A DNA stretch of 19,102 bases from CAYNNP01 sp964398215 (GTDB taxonomy: Bacteria > Planctomycetota > Planctomycetia > Pirellulales > Pirellulaceae): contig CAYNNP010000123.1 in assembly GCA_964398215.1 (NCBI GenBank), positions 1 through 19,102 of the forward strand. Reading direction: 5' to 3'. Within the stretch, counting starts at the first letter, position 1; each line of letters begins with the position of its first letter. The translations under genes and the position numbers were made by a program. The notes beneath the pieces are model-generated. The model searched no databases. It was not told where the DNA came from and saw only the letters and a list, made by a program, of their open reading frames with translations. Of this stretch, positions 7,124 through 14,810 are shown piece by piece.

Positions 7124-8593
7124 ATGATGAACACAGATCCCTTTCGAGAATCGCATGACCCAGCCGCGCCAGACGATATCGTGCGCCGTGATTTCTTGCG
7201 CAAGCTTTCTGCTGCTGGTTTGGCCACACTGTCCATGGCAGCCCCGCGCGTTTTGTCGGCTTCAGACGAAATCCAGCATCCGGAGGCCACCGCCGACGCC
7301 TGCATTTTGTTGTGGATGGGCGGCGGGATGGCGGCGCCGGATACGTTTGACCCGAAACGCTACACGCCATTCAAAAAAGGGTTGCCGGTCAAAGACATGG
7401 TCAGCACTTTTCCAGCGATCGATACGGCCGTCGACAACATCAAAATCACGCAAGGCCTGGAACAAATCGCAGGCATCATGGACAACGCGACGCTGATTCG
7501 TTCCGCTGTCCAACCAGATTTGGGCAGCATCCTGCACTCTCGCCATCAATACCATTGGCACACAGGTTACGTGCCGCCGCAGACAGTCGCTGCACCGCAC
7601 TTGGGGGCTTGGATGTCGCGCGTGTTGGGCCCAGTGAATCCGGTCATGCCGGCGTTTGTGAACATTGGTCAGCGACTGGAAGGCGTCGGAGAAAAAGAAG
7701 AACTGAAAGCCTTCACGACCGGTGGATTCTTTGGCACCGAGCATGGGCCGATGAATCTGCCGTACCCCAAAGATGCTGCCAAGTCCGTGATGCCACCTAA
7801 ATCCATGACCAATCAGCGGTTTGTCAATCGTGACAAATTGCTACGCCAGCTGGTCGACAAAAGTCCGCATCGCGACTTCATGAGCGACCATCAACAGCAG
7901 TCGATGATGCGGTCCATGGACAACGCCTTCCGATTACTGAGCAGTAAAGATCGCGCGGCGTTCGATATCAATCTTGAATCAAAAGCGAGCTTGGAAAAGT
8001 ACGGAGATAGCCGCTTCGGACGTGGTTGCCTGTTGGCCAGACGTTTGGTCGAAGCAGGTTCACGGTTCATAGAAGTCACTACAGAGTACGTGCCTTTCTT
8101 GCACTGGGACACACACAATACTGGGCACGAAACGGTTCGCCGATTGAAGGCGGAAATTGATGGGCCGATCACGCAATTGATCATAGATCTGAAATCGCGA
8201 GGTCTTTTGGATCGCACGCTGGTGGTGATTGCTTCTGAGTTTAGCCGGGACGCGATCTTTGAAGGCCAGCCAGGTTCGACGGCGAACGACCAAGCGACGT
8301 TCAAAGTAGATACGCTTGGCGAGATGAAACACTACGGACTGCATCGGCACTTTACTGGCGGCACGAGCGTGGTGATGTTTGGTGGTGGAGTCAAATCGGG
8401 ATTTCTGTATGGCGAAACGGCACCAGAACGACCGCTCGTCGCGATCAAGAATCCTGTTTCAGTGATGGACTTGCACGCTACGATTTTGCGAGCGATGGGA
8501 ATCAGTGCAAAGACTGGTTTTGATATCGAGGGGCGGCCTTTCTATGTAACTGAAGACGGAAAAGGCGTCCCAGTGGACGACATTTTTGCTTGA
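7124..8593 (+). CDS. DUF1501 protein, Tat-exported, alkaline-phosphatase/sulfatase-like fold
   Basis: A 489-residue protein starting at the first of two tandem ATG codons, six bases after the stop of the cytochrome gene, so surely co-transcribed. The N-terminus carries a twin-arginine signal (RRDFLRKLSAAGLATLSMAA, RR at 21-22), typical for DUF1501 proteins, which are exported folded. The body shows family landmarks: ACILLWMGGGMAAPDTFDPK near the start, RGCLLARRLVEAGSRFIEV, the WDTHN metal-site-like motif (328-332), LVVIASEFSRD, and a C-terminal HATILRAMGI segment. The fold is related to sulfatases and alkaline phosphatases, with metal-binding Asp/His residues, but the substrate is unknown. 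The common GEFGR motif is here SEFSR, a modest departure. Such pairs are highly duplicated in planctomycetes. Confidence 0.92.
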   Translation: MMNTDPFRESHDPAAPDDIVRRDFLRKLSAAGLATLSMAAPRVLSASDEIQHPEATADACILLWMGGGMAAPDTFDPKRYTPFKKGLPVKDMVSTFPAIDTAVDNIKITQGLEQIAGIMDNATLIRSAVQPDLGSILHSRHQYHWHTGYVPPQTVAAPHLGAWMSRVLGPVNPVMPAFVNIGQRLEGVGEKEELKAFTTGGFFGTEHGPMNLPYPKDAAKSVMPPKSMTNQRFVNRDKLLRQLVDKSPHRDFMSDHQQQSMMRSMDNAFRLLSSKDRAAFDINLESKASLEKYGDSRFGRGCLLARRLVEAGSRFIEVTTEYVPFLHWDTHNTGHETVRRLKAEIDGPITQLIIDLKSRGLLDRTLVVIASEFSRDAIFEGQPGSTANDQATFKVDTLGEMKHYGLHRHFTGGTSVVMFGGGVKSGFLYGETAPERPLVAIKNPVSVMDLHATILRAMGISAKTGFDIEGRPFYVTEDGKGVPVDDIFA

Positions 8594-8663
8594 TCGCGAT
8601 CATTGTGGGCTTGGCCCGCGTCGGTTTCAGGCACGTTGCGCGTTGGTGCCTTCGCGGTAGTGG

Positions 8664-8669
8664 TACAAT
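8664..8669 (+). promoter_or_regulatory. Candidate -10 element giving a leaderless transcript
   Basis: TACAAT has exactly six bases between its end and the ATG at 8676, so initiation would fall at the start codon. TTGGTG at 8643-8648 is a possible -35 with a short 15-base spacer. The placement matches that before the 4706 gene. Confidence 0.35.
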
Positions 8670-8675
8670 TTGGGA

Positions 8676-10091
8676 ATGAAGAGTTTTTCGCTGCGCAATC
8701 TGATGATTTTGGTTGCCGTGTTGGCGGTCGCGGGATATGTCCGGCGACTTCCAAAGACGGTCGATGTGTCGCTTGCAGAAGACAAGAACTACGCGGATGC
8801 AGTCGGCATGCGGTCGCTTTGGGGAGTTTGGCAGATGCCATTGCCCAAACGCACGGAAGCACAGCAGTTTCGGCGAACAAACTTCGTTGACTACACCCGT
8901 CACGGCGAGACCCTTGTGACCGACAGCCAGAATCGAAAGATTCAGGTTCAACGCTGGAGCGAAGGTCGCCAGGTTAGATGCGAATACTGGTTTCGCGACC
9001 ATACCGGACGTGTGGTTTCTCATGGCAAAACCGTTCGCGGAAAACCACATGGAGTCTGGGAATGGTTTGCCGCTTGCGAGGAAAACCCGAACCCGCAAAC
9101 TTGGTTCGTCGATGGTCCTGACTACGACTATCAATTGTTTGCTGCCTATCCGTTTGAACAATCGCCTGACGAGATCCTGTTCGGCTGGAATCGTTGGAAA
9201 CGGATGTGGGTTAAGTCAAAGGAACTTAAAGACCAATCGAAACGAGCTATTCAGATCGTCAATCAACCAACTGGTAAGATTGATTCTGACTCGCCCATCT
9301 ACGAATTTGAATTCAAGCATGGCGATTTGATCAGGGTAAACGAAAACGCCACCCCGAACTTCTTGTCGCGTTTTCCAAAACAACAAAACGGTTCACTTGC
9401 TGTCGACCTTTTCCACTCGATTACAGTCAGCAATCTTTCGCATCGTAGCCAGATGTTTGAGATGATGCAGACGTTGTTCATGGGTGTGCCGATGGCCGTC
9501 AAAGCCAAACGCGATGACTTTGTTTCCTGCGTCATGCACGGTGCTCCACTGCCGCACTTGGCAACCCTGTACTTGGTGCTTGAAACCAACAACTTGGTCT
9601 TGGACTATCGGTTCGGGTATGTGTACGTGACGACACCTGAACTTGCGAGCGATTGGCAAGACACAACGGGCGTGAACGATCTGTTTACAGATTCGCCTTC
9701 GTTAACCAAGTTCATTGAACAAAAATTTGTTTTCGATTTTCAGCACCTGACCAATCTTGCTGCGGGTGTCAGCAAATATAAAATCAGCTCGCTTCGTAAC
9801 GGCGCTTCAACGATAGAAATCCCACACACGGTGGAAGGGCATCTCGCAACGTTCACGTTTCTTTACAATTCCGAATTGAACAAGAAACTTCAATACCGTT
9901 TTGCCAACGAAGCCGATGGGATGGAGAAAGTCGTTTCATCCAGCAGTGATACCAGAATCTATCGAGGCGTAGTAACCCTTCGCCAAGCCTTCGGGGTCCT
10001 GCTATCAGAGCTTGGAATGCGCTGCGAAAACGAAGGTGAAACGATTGTCATCTACAAAGTGAACGGGTCCGCGAATCGACAGGAAAAGTAG
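8676..10091 (+). CDS. Exported protein with MORN-like motif and two STN-like modules, function unknown
   Basis: A 471-residue protein from the ATG at 8676; a TTG two codons upstream is less likely. The N-terminus (FSLRNLMILVAVLAVAGYV) is a membrane anchor or uncleaved signal of a type common in planctomycetes. Residues about 103-131 (YWFRDHTGRVVSHG, then GKPHGVWEWF) form a MORN_2-like beta-hairpin unit. Two later stretches resemble STN modules, the small secretin/TonB N-terminal fold: about 285-322 (PLPHLATLYLVLETNNLVLDY, ending in FGYVYVT) and about 430-462 (TLRQAFGVLLSELGMRC, then GETIVIYKV). Each ends with the hydrophobic strand usual for STN. No beta-barrel or secretin domain follows, so it is not a secretin. 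It may be a periplasmic binding or scaffold protein. It converges on gpmI, 54 bases away. Confidence 0.7.
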   Translation: MKSFSLRNLMILVAVLAVAGYVRRLPKTVDVSLAEDKNYADAVGMRSLWGVWQMPLPKRTEAQQFRRTNFVDYTRHGETLVTDSQNRKIQVQRWSEGRQVRCEYWFRDHTGRVVSHGKTVRGKPHGVWEWFAACEENPNPQTWFVDGPDYDYQLFAAYPFEQSPDEILFGWNRWKRMWVKSKELKDQSKRAIQIVNQPTGKIDSDSPIYEFEFKHGDLIRVNENATPNFLSRFPKQQNGSLAVDLFHSITVSNLSHRSQMFEMMQTLFMGVPMAVKAKRDDFVSCVMHGAPLPHLATLYLVLETNNLVLDYRFGYVYVTTPELASDWQDTTGVNDLFTDSPSLTKFIEQKFVFDFQHLTNLAAGVSKYKISSLRNGASTIEIPHTVEGHLATFTFLYNSELNKKLQYRFANEADGMEKVVSSSSDTRIYRGVVTLRQAFGVLLSELGMRCENEGETIVIYKVNGSANRQEK

Positions 10092-10145
10092 CTTGGTGCA
10101 GCGTCTGTTTCCCAGGGTTATTTCCGCATCAATTGTCGTTACGCG

Positions 10146-11747
10146 TTAGGAAATATCACACAAAGACTGACCGGTCATTTCTGCTGGTTGTTCTAGACCC
10201 AGCAATGCCAGTACTGTTGGCGCGATGTCAGCCAAACGGCCGTCTTCTTTTAGTTTCGCATTTTCCATGCCCGGTTCAACGACGATCAGCCGAACTTGGA
10301 ATGTCGTATGGGCGGTATGGGGGCCGCCCGTTTCAGGATCGATCATTTGTTCGCAATTGCCATGATCAGCCGTGATCACCAGCGACCCGCCTTTTTCGAT
10401 CGCTGCATCAACGATTTTGCCAACGCACTGGTCGACGGTTTCAACTGCCGACACCGCGGCTTCTAAGACCCCGGTATGTCCGACCATATCACCGTTGGCA
10501 AAATTCACGACGATCAACTCGTACTGTTCGCTCTCGATAGCGCCCAAAACTTCGTCCGTAATTCCGTGCGCGGACATTTCTGGTTTTTGGTCGTAGGTCG
10601 AAACATCGCGGGCCGATGAAACCATCCCACGTTTTTCACCATTGAACGGCTCGTCGCGATAGTCGTTAAAGAAAAACGTGACGTGTGGATACTTTTCTGT
10701 CTCTGCGCATCGAAACTGGTTCAGCCCTAGCGAACTAATGTAGTGCCCCAAAATATCGGGCATCTTTTCGCGTCGACCAAAGATGACTTTGGTTGGCAAG
10801 TCACTTTCGTAGGCCGTCATGGTCGCAAAATAGAGATTCTGGATTTGCGCGCCGCGATCAAATCCGCCCCCATCAATGTTTTTCCATGCTGCATCGTCCA
10901 ACACAAACGCTTTTGTGATCTCGCGAGGTCGATCGCCACGATAATTCATGAACACAACAGCGTCGCCATCAGCAACCGTCATCGCTTCGCCAACCGACGT
11001 CGCAGTCACGAATTCATCGCCAGACCGGCTTTGTTCCGTTGGATTGTCATAGTACGACTGAATCGCAGCTCGCGCGCTGTCAGCAGAATCCTCGGATCCT
11101 TTGGTCAACAAATCGTAGGCAACTTGCACGCGTTCCCATCGCAAATCGCGGTCCATCGCATAGAAACGTCCCACAACGCTGGCGACGCGGCCAGCTCCGG
11201 TCTCTTTCAAGTAATCTTCGATTCGACCAACAAAATTGATTCCCGATGTGGGCGATGTATCGCGGCCGTCAGTGATCGCGTGAACGGCAAACCGGTCAGC
11301 AGGAATCCCTTTTTGCTTGACCAAATCGATGATCGCAAAGGCATGCTCGATATCGCTGTGGACTCGGCCGTCCGACATCAAACCCAGCAAATGGATCTTG
11401 CCACCGGTCGATTTCACATGCTCAATCGCCCCCAGCAAAGTCTCGTTCGCAAAGAAACTGTTGTCGCGAATCGCGCGTGTGATACGCATGACTTCTTGGT
11501 CAACGATTCGACCGGCGCCAATATTCTGGTGGCCAACTTCGCTATTGCCCATCACACCAGCAGGCAATCCAACGTCTTCACCAGAAGTATGAATCAGCAC
11601 GTTTGGATACGTTTCCATCAGTCTCGCGTCCACCGGCGTATTCGCTTGGCAAATCGCGTTGGCATGATCCCATTCAGGATTCGGATTCTCGCCCCAACCG
11701 TCGCGGACAATCAGGACAACGGGTTTTCGTCGAACTTCGGCAGCCAT
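10146..11747 (-). CDS. gpmI: 2,3-bisphosphoglycerate-independent phosphoglycerate mutase
   Basis: A 533-residue cytoplasmic enzyme interconverting 3- and 2-phosphoglycerate in glycolysis and gluconeogenesis, using two Mn(II) ions and a phosphoserine intermediate. Visible landmarks are the first metal Asp in LIVRDGWGENP (D16), the catalytic Ser in GVMGNSEVGHQNIGAGR (S69), HLLGLMSDGRVHS, the HAITDGRDTSP motif, FYAMDRDLRWERV, FMNYRGDRPREI, and the C-terminal metal motif VITADHGNCEQM. All the expected catalytic residues are present and the length is normal (about 510-550). The ATG at 11747 is preceded only by a weak A/G-rich stretch. It is divergent from pgi across 391 bases, so both glycolytic genes could respond to elements in that space. 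Confidence 0.97.
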   Translation of the reverse strand: MAAEVRRKPVVLIVRDGWGENPNPEWDHANAICQANTPVDARLMETYPNVLIHTSGEDVGLPAGVMGNSEVGHQNIGAGRIVDQEVMRITRAIRDNSFFANETLLGAIEHVKSTGGKIHLLGLMSDGRVHSDIEHAFAIIDLVKQKGIPADRFAVHAITDGRDTSPTSGINFVGRIEDYLKETGAGRVASVVGRFYAMDRDLRWERVQVAYDLLTKGSEDSADSARAAIQSYYDNPTEQSRSGDEFVTATSVGEAMTVADGDAVVFMNYRGDRPREITKAFVLDDAAWKNIDGGGFDRGAQIQNLYFATMTAYESDLPTKVIFGRREKMPDILGHYISSLGLNQFRCAETEKYPHVTFFFNDYRDEPFNGEKRGMVSSARDVSTYDQKPEMSAHGITDEVLGAIESEQYELIVVNFANGDMVGHTGVLEAAVSAVETVDQCVGKIVDAAIEKGGSLVITADHGNCEQMIDPETGGPHTAHTTFQVRLIVVEPGMENAKLKEDGRLADIAPTVLALLGLEQPAEMTGQSLCDIS

Positions 11748-12138
11748 AATTTTCTTTTTGTTTCAACACGCGAGGGGAAAAGCACCACATGGGTCGACGC
11801 AACTTTTGTCAGTCAAGTCGTTTACGGGACAAATCGTAGCCAACAACACAGGCTTCCGGAACGGCAGATGCAAAGGGCCTGCATGATCGTTGCGGAATTG
11901 GTTAACTTAATGAGGCAACAACAAGAAACTTATCATTGCTGTGGTCGACTGTCACAGCGGTGCTTGATTTTTTGTTTGACGCACGACCTCCTCCTGAGCC
12001 AGAGGCAATCGCTCTCAAGTGCTCAGGATCCCAACGCGGTGAAACTGGGCGATCCAATCGGCTTGGAAATCGTCGCGTAGGGAAACGGGAGCATGAATGA
12101 CCAACCATTTTTCCTTACTCATCAGTAACTTGTGATCC
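11748..12138. other. 391-base region between divergent gpmI and pgi, with a bipartite hairpin
   Basis: No credible gene is seen. A perfect eight-base inverted repeat, TCCTGAGC (11992-11999) and GCTCAGGA (12021-12028), encloses a second short pair (AGAG 12001-12004, CTCT 12012-12015), so a bulged hairpin could form in the pgi leader. TATCAT at 11931-11936 is a weak + strand -10 candidate with no -35. A tiny frame at 12093-12128 (11 codons) has GGGAG directly against its ATG, too close for a ribosome binding site, so I do not call it. No riboswitch consensus was recognised. Confidence 0.45.
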
Positions 12139-13557
12139 ATGAGCATTCTTCGATTCGATTCATCTGGTAGCATCAACGACGATTACGGGATCAATGCCGA
12201 CCAGATTGCTGGGCTAGGCGAAAAACTTGGTGACCTGCGTACGGAAATGGTTGAAACCGACCGGCAGCAGTACGATCAGGGCGACGCGCCGGCGGACAAG
12301 CAACCGCTGGATGCAAGGTTCTTTTGGTTGCCCGAGGAACAACTGCAAGCCTACGAGCAGCACCGCGAGAATTCGGAGCTTGGCCGAATCTTCAAGCTGG
12401 CCAATAGCATTCACAATGAAATCGATGCGGCTGTCGTGCTGGGCATTGGTGGATCCTACATGGGAGCCCGCGCAATGATGGATGCTTGCTGCGATCCCTA
12501 TCACAATGAATTGTCACGAGCCGGTCGCGGTAGTCGACCGCGGATGTATTTTGAAGGCAACAATGTTGACAACGACGCCAGTGCCGCGCTGTTGTCACGT
12601 CTAGCCGCTGGTGGTCACGGCCAAGCACCAGAAGAAAAGAAGTGGGCGATTGTTGTGATCAGCAAGAGCGGCGGGACGATGGAAACGGCCGTCTCGTTTC
12701 GTCAGTTCATGTCGGCCTTGGAGAGTTCACTTGGCGATCAAGCGGATGATTCATTGAAACGGTTGGTTATCCCTGTGACCGGCGAAAGTGGAAAACTTCA
12801 TTCATTGGCGACCGAACTTGGCTGTCAAGAAATCTTCGGCGTGCCAGATGGCGTCGGCGGCAGGTTCAGCGTCCTGTCCTCGGTTGGAATTTTGCCAGCT
12901 GCGATGCTCGGGCTAGATTGCATGAAATTGCTGCAAGGTGCCGCCGACATGAACGAGCATTTTCGGACAGCAGCATACGACGACAACGTCGTGCTGCAGT
13001 ACGTTGCCGTCAATCACTTGTTGTCCAAACATCGCGGCAAATCAATTCGCGTGATGAGTGTTTGGAGCAAGGCACTCGAAGCTGTGGGAATGTGGTACGA
13101 CCAGCTGCTGGCGGAATCTAATGGCAAACAAGGGTTGGGTGTCACGCCGATGACCACGGTGAATACGCGTGACTTGCACAGTCGACATCAACAACACCAG
13201 CAAGGTGCTAACGACAAAGTCTTCAATAACGTGATTGTTGAATCGTATCGCTGCGACCCGCTTGCTGTGGGCGAGTCGGCGCGAAACCAAGACACGCTTA
13301 ACGATATCGCCAACAAGACTTTGCCAGAGATCATGGACGCCGCCATTCGTGGCACGAACGAAGCTTTGCATACCGACGGTCGTCCCACAACAGACATTGT
13401 GTTGCCGACAATCGACACCTACTACTTAGGTCAGCTGTTTCAAATGTTGATGATTGCGACGGTCATCGAAGGGCGTCTGTTGGGAGTCAATCCTTACGGC
13501 CAGCCAGGGGTTGAACAGTACAAGGTCAATATGAATAAGAATCTGGGCCGAGCGTAG
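12139..13557 (+). CDS. pgi: Glucose-6-phosphate isomerase
   Basis: A 472-residue cytoplasmic enzyme converting glucose-6-phosphate and fructose-6-phosphate. The two SIS-type halves are visible: VVLGIGGSYMGARAMMDA in the first and the phosphate-binding ISKSGGTMETAVSFRQF (SKSGGT 175-180). Then come GVPDGVGGRFSVLSSVGILP, LLAESNGKQGLGVTP with the catalytic Glu (E326), NTRDLHSRHQQH with the ring-opening His (H347), and the C-terminal signature QPGVEQYKVNMNK with the catalytic Lys (K462). It is shorter than the enterobacterial enzyme (about 550) but normal for the short bacterial form. The usual NPFDQPGVE is NPYGQPGVE here. The ATG at 12139 lacks an obvious Shine-Dalgarno site. It is divergent from gpmI and lies 138 bases ahead of trpA. 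Confidence 0.97.
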   Translation: MSILRFDSSGSINDDYGINADQIAGLGEKLGDLRTEMVETDRQQYDQGDAPADKQPLDARFFWLPEEQLQAYEQHRENSELGRIFKLANSIHNEIDAAVVLGIGGSYMGARAMMDACCDPYHNELSRAGRGSRPRMYFEGNNVDNDASAALLSRLAAGGHGQAPEEKKWAIVVISKSGGTMETAVSFRQFMSALESSLGDQADDSLKRLVIPVTGESGKLHSLATELGCQEIFGVPDGVGGRFSVLSSVGILPAAMLGLDCMKLLQGAADMNEHFRTAAYDDNVVLQYVAVNHLLSKHRGKSIRVMSVWSKALEAVGMWYDQLLAESNGKQGLGVTPMTTVNTRDLHSRHQQHQQGANDKVFNNVIVESYRCDPLAVGESARNQDTLNDIANKTLPEIMDAAIRGTNEALHTDGRPTTDIVLPTIDTYYLGQLFQMLMIATVIEGRLLGVNPYGQPGVEQYKVNMNKNLGRA

Positions 13558-13616
13558 GCCAGAGGATTCTCTTTTGGCATGCGTTCAACTTCGCGTTCTG
13601 TGTTCAGAGCGCGAAG
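13558..13616 (+). promoter_or_regulatory. Two tandem hairpins between pgi and trpA
   Basis: Immediately after the pgi stop, 13558-13566 and 13570-13578 can pair over nine positions (two G-U) around a three-base loop. Ten bases on, CTTCGCGTTCTG (13589-13600) pairs with CAGAGCGCGAAG (13605-13616) over 12 positions with one G-U, closed by a TGTT loop. Neither stem is followed by a T-run, so they are not standard intrinsic terminators. They could protect the pgi mRNA end, mark processing, or influence read-through into trpA, whose start is 80 bases downstream. No Trp-rich leader peptide is visible. Confidence 0.5.
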
Positions 13617-13695
13617 GGCAATCGCAAATTCGGCTTCAGACGATACCGCCAAAGATCACAAGACAACCAACAACAATTCTTGCCCCCGCAAAGCT

Positions 13696-14496
13696 ATGTC
13701 AGCCATCGATGATCTCTTTGTCCAGCTCCGCAAAAAAAATGAAAAGGCGTTGATGCCGTTCATTACAGCGGGCGATCCGGACATTGAAACGACCGCAAAA
13801 TTGATTCGTGCCATGGACGAAGCTGGCGCGAACATGTGCGAAGTTGGTGTGCCATACAGTGATCCAATCGCTGACGGCCCTGTCATCCAAGCGTCGTATC
13901 AACGCGCCTTGGAATCTGGTTTTAAACTGCAGGACGTTTTTCAAATGGGTGACCAAGTTGGTTCGCAGGTAACAATGCCGCTTGTGACCATGGTCAGCTA
14001 CGCGATTATCTTTCGCGTTGGTCTCGAAAAATTTGTCCAACAGGCGAAGGCCGCAGGCTACTCAGGCGCAATCGTTCCCGATTTGCTTGTCGAGGAAGCT
14101 GAACCTTTTGCGGCGATTTGCGAAGCGTCCGATTTCAGTTTGATCCAGTTGGTCACGCCGACGACTCCCAAAGAGCGACAAGTACGGATCGCTCAATCGT
14201 CTTCTGGATTTCTGTATTACGTTTCAGTGACAGGGATCACCGGCGAGCGCACCGCATTGCCAACGGATCTGGTCGATAGTGTCGGTTGGCTGCGTGAACA
14301 AACGGACCTGCCGATCTGCATTGGTTTCGGAATCAGCGGACCAGAAACTGCAGCAAGGCTTGCACCCGTTTCGGATGGCCTGATCGTCGGATCAGCCATT
14401 GTCCGTCGAATCGCAGAAGCAGATGGCCAAGATAAAGCTGTTGAGAGTGTTTCAGAATTCGTCGCCGAACTACGCAGCGCCATCGCTTCTTCGTAG
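13696..14496 (+). CDS. trpA: Tryptophan synthase alpha subunit
   Basis: A 266-residue TIM-barrel enzyme that splits indole-3-glycerol phosphate into indole and glyceraldehyde-3-phosphate; indole passes to the beta subunit (TrpB) in the cytoplasmic complex. FITAGDPD opens the barrel. CEVGVPYSDPIADGPVIQ holds the catalytic Glu49 and Asp60 in exactly the classical numbering, which supports the ATG at 13696. Longer starts back to 13579 would add 39 residues of Arg/Ser-rich, non-family sequence. Further landmarks are GAIVPDLLVEEA, FLYYVSVTGITGER (the mobile active-site loop), CIGFGISGPETA and DGLIVGSAIVRRI. No ribosome binding site is evident. trpB is not beside it, so the trp genes are at least partly scattered in this genome. 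Confidence 0.96.
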   Translation: MSAIDDLFVQLRKKNEKALMPFITAGDPDIETTAKLIRAMDEAGANMCEVGVPYSDPIADGPVIQASYQRALESGFKLQDVFQMGDQVGSQVTMPLVTMVSYAIIFRVGLEKFVQQAKAAGYSGAIVPDLLVEEAEPFAAICEASDFSLIQLVTPTTPKERQVRIAQSSSGFLYYVSVTGITGERTALPTDLVDSVGWLREQTDLPICIGFGISGPETAARLAPVSDGLIVGSAIVRRIAEADGQDKAVESVSEFVAELRSAIASS

Positions 14497-14500
14497 GTCT

Positions 14501-14610
14501 TTGAGCCGCAGGGCGATAGCCCCGGTTTCGAGCACAACCAGACCGTCAATAACCGGGGCTATCGCCCATCGGCTCAAAAAATATTCCAAGCAAATAAATC
14601 AACAAGCCGT
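14501..14610. repeat. Double-palindrome intergenic repeat, copy 2 (left outer arm missing)
   Basis: The inner arms at 14501-14527 and 14551-14577 match over 25 of 27 bases. They are followed by an A/T-rich spacer and ATAAATCAACAAGCCGT (14594-14610), which is identical over 17 bases to 454-470 of copy 1. The inner arms keep the GAGCCG...CGGCTC ends of copy 1 but differ in the middle with compensating changes in both arms, so the stem is conserved rather than the sequence. The left outer arm is absent: the inner arm starts four bases after the trpA stop codon. No T-run follows the stem, so it is not a standard terminator, although it could still stabilise the trpA mRNA 3' end. Confidence 0.8.
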
Positions 14611-14710
14611 CAAGACTTTCGACAAACCGCATAGCCTTTGTGGAAGGTTAACCGAACAAAAATTGTGTCGACCTCCGGCCTTTGTTTTGGATAAATCGAA
14701 CGCCACAAAA

Positions 14711-14740
14711 ACGGCGGCTATCGCCGTGCCGCTCACAAAA
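14711..14740. repeat. Degenerate half-copy of the palindromic repeat
   Basis: GGCTATCGCC followed by GCCGCTCACAAAA echoes the right half of the double-palindrome repeat (GGGGCTATCGCC, then GGCTCA and an A-run). A six-base stem ACGGCG (14711-14716) / CGCCGT (14722-14727) with a five-base loop can form. On the minus strand this stem is followed by TTTTT, so it is terminator-like in that direction, but no minus-strand gene is nearby. Confidence 0.4.
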
Positions 14741-14810
14741 CCAAAAACTCACAGACTCTCCGGCCTAAAAACTCGCTGCCGTTGACGCCGGCATTAACGA
14801 CTCACGACAC

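Noticed and set aside
10092..10145. Bidirectional terminator between the convergent 8676 gene and gpmI
   Set aside because: No stem of useful length is found in these 54 bases.
10743..12080. A 445-codon open frame on the + strand opposite gpmI
   Set aside because: It is antisense to a certain gpmI gene, and its translation is His/Arg/Asn-rich with no family landmarks. It is long only because of the codon pattern of gpmI.
11902..12108. A 68-codon minus-strand frame in the gpmI-pgi spacer
   Set aside because: It has a low-complexity Arg/Ser-rich translation, no ribosome binding site and no family resemblance.
12093..12128. An 11-codon frame before pgi that might be a leader peptide
   Set aside because: GGGAG lies only one base before its ATG, it has no run of regulatory codons, and no adjoining attenuator structure follows.
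13579..13695. A 39-residue N-terminal extension of TrpA from an upstream ATG
   Set aside because: The added residues are Arg/Ser/Asn-rich and not TrpA-like, the stretch contains the 12-pair hairpin, and starting at 13696 puts the catalytic residues exactly at Glu49 and Asp60.
14399..14785. A + strand frame running from the end of trpA through the repeat region
   Set aside because: It is out of frame with trpA, reads through the palindromic repeat and gives Lys/Thr/Arg-rich sequence without protein character.
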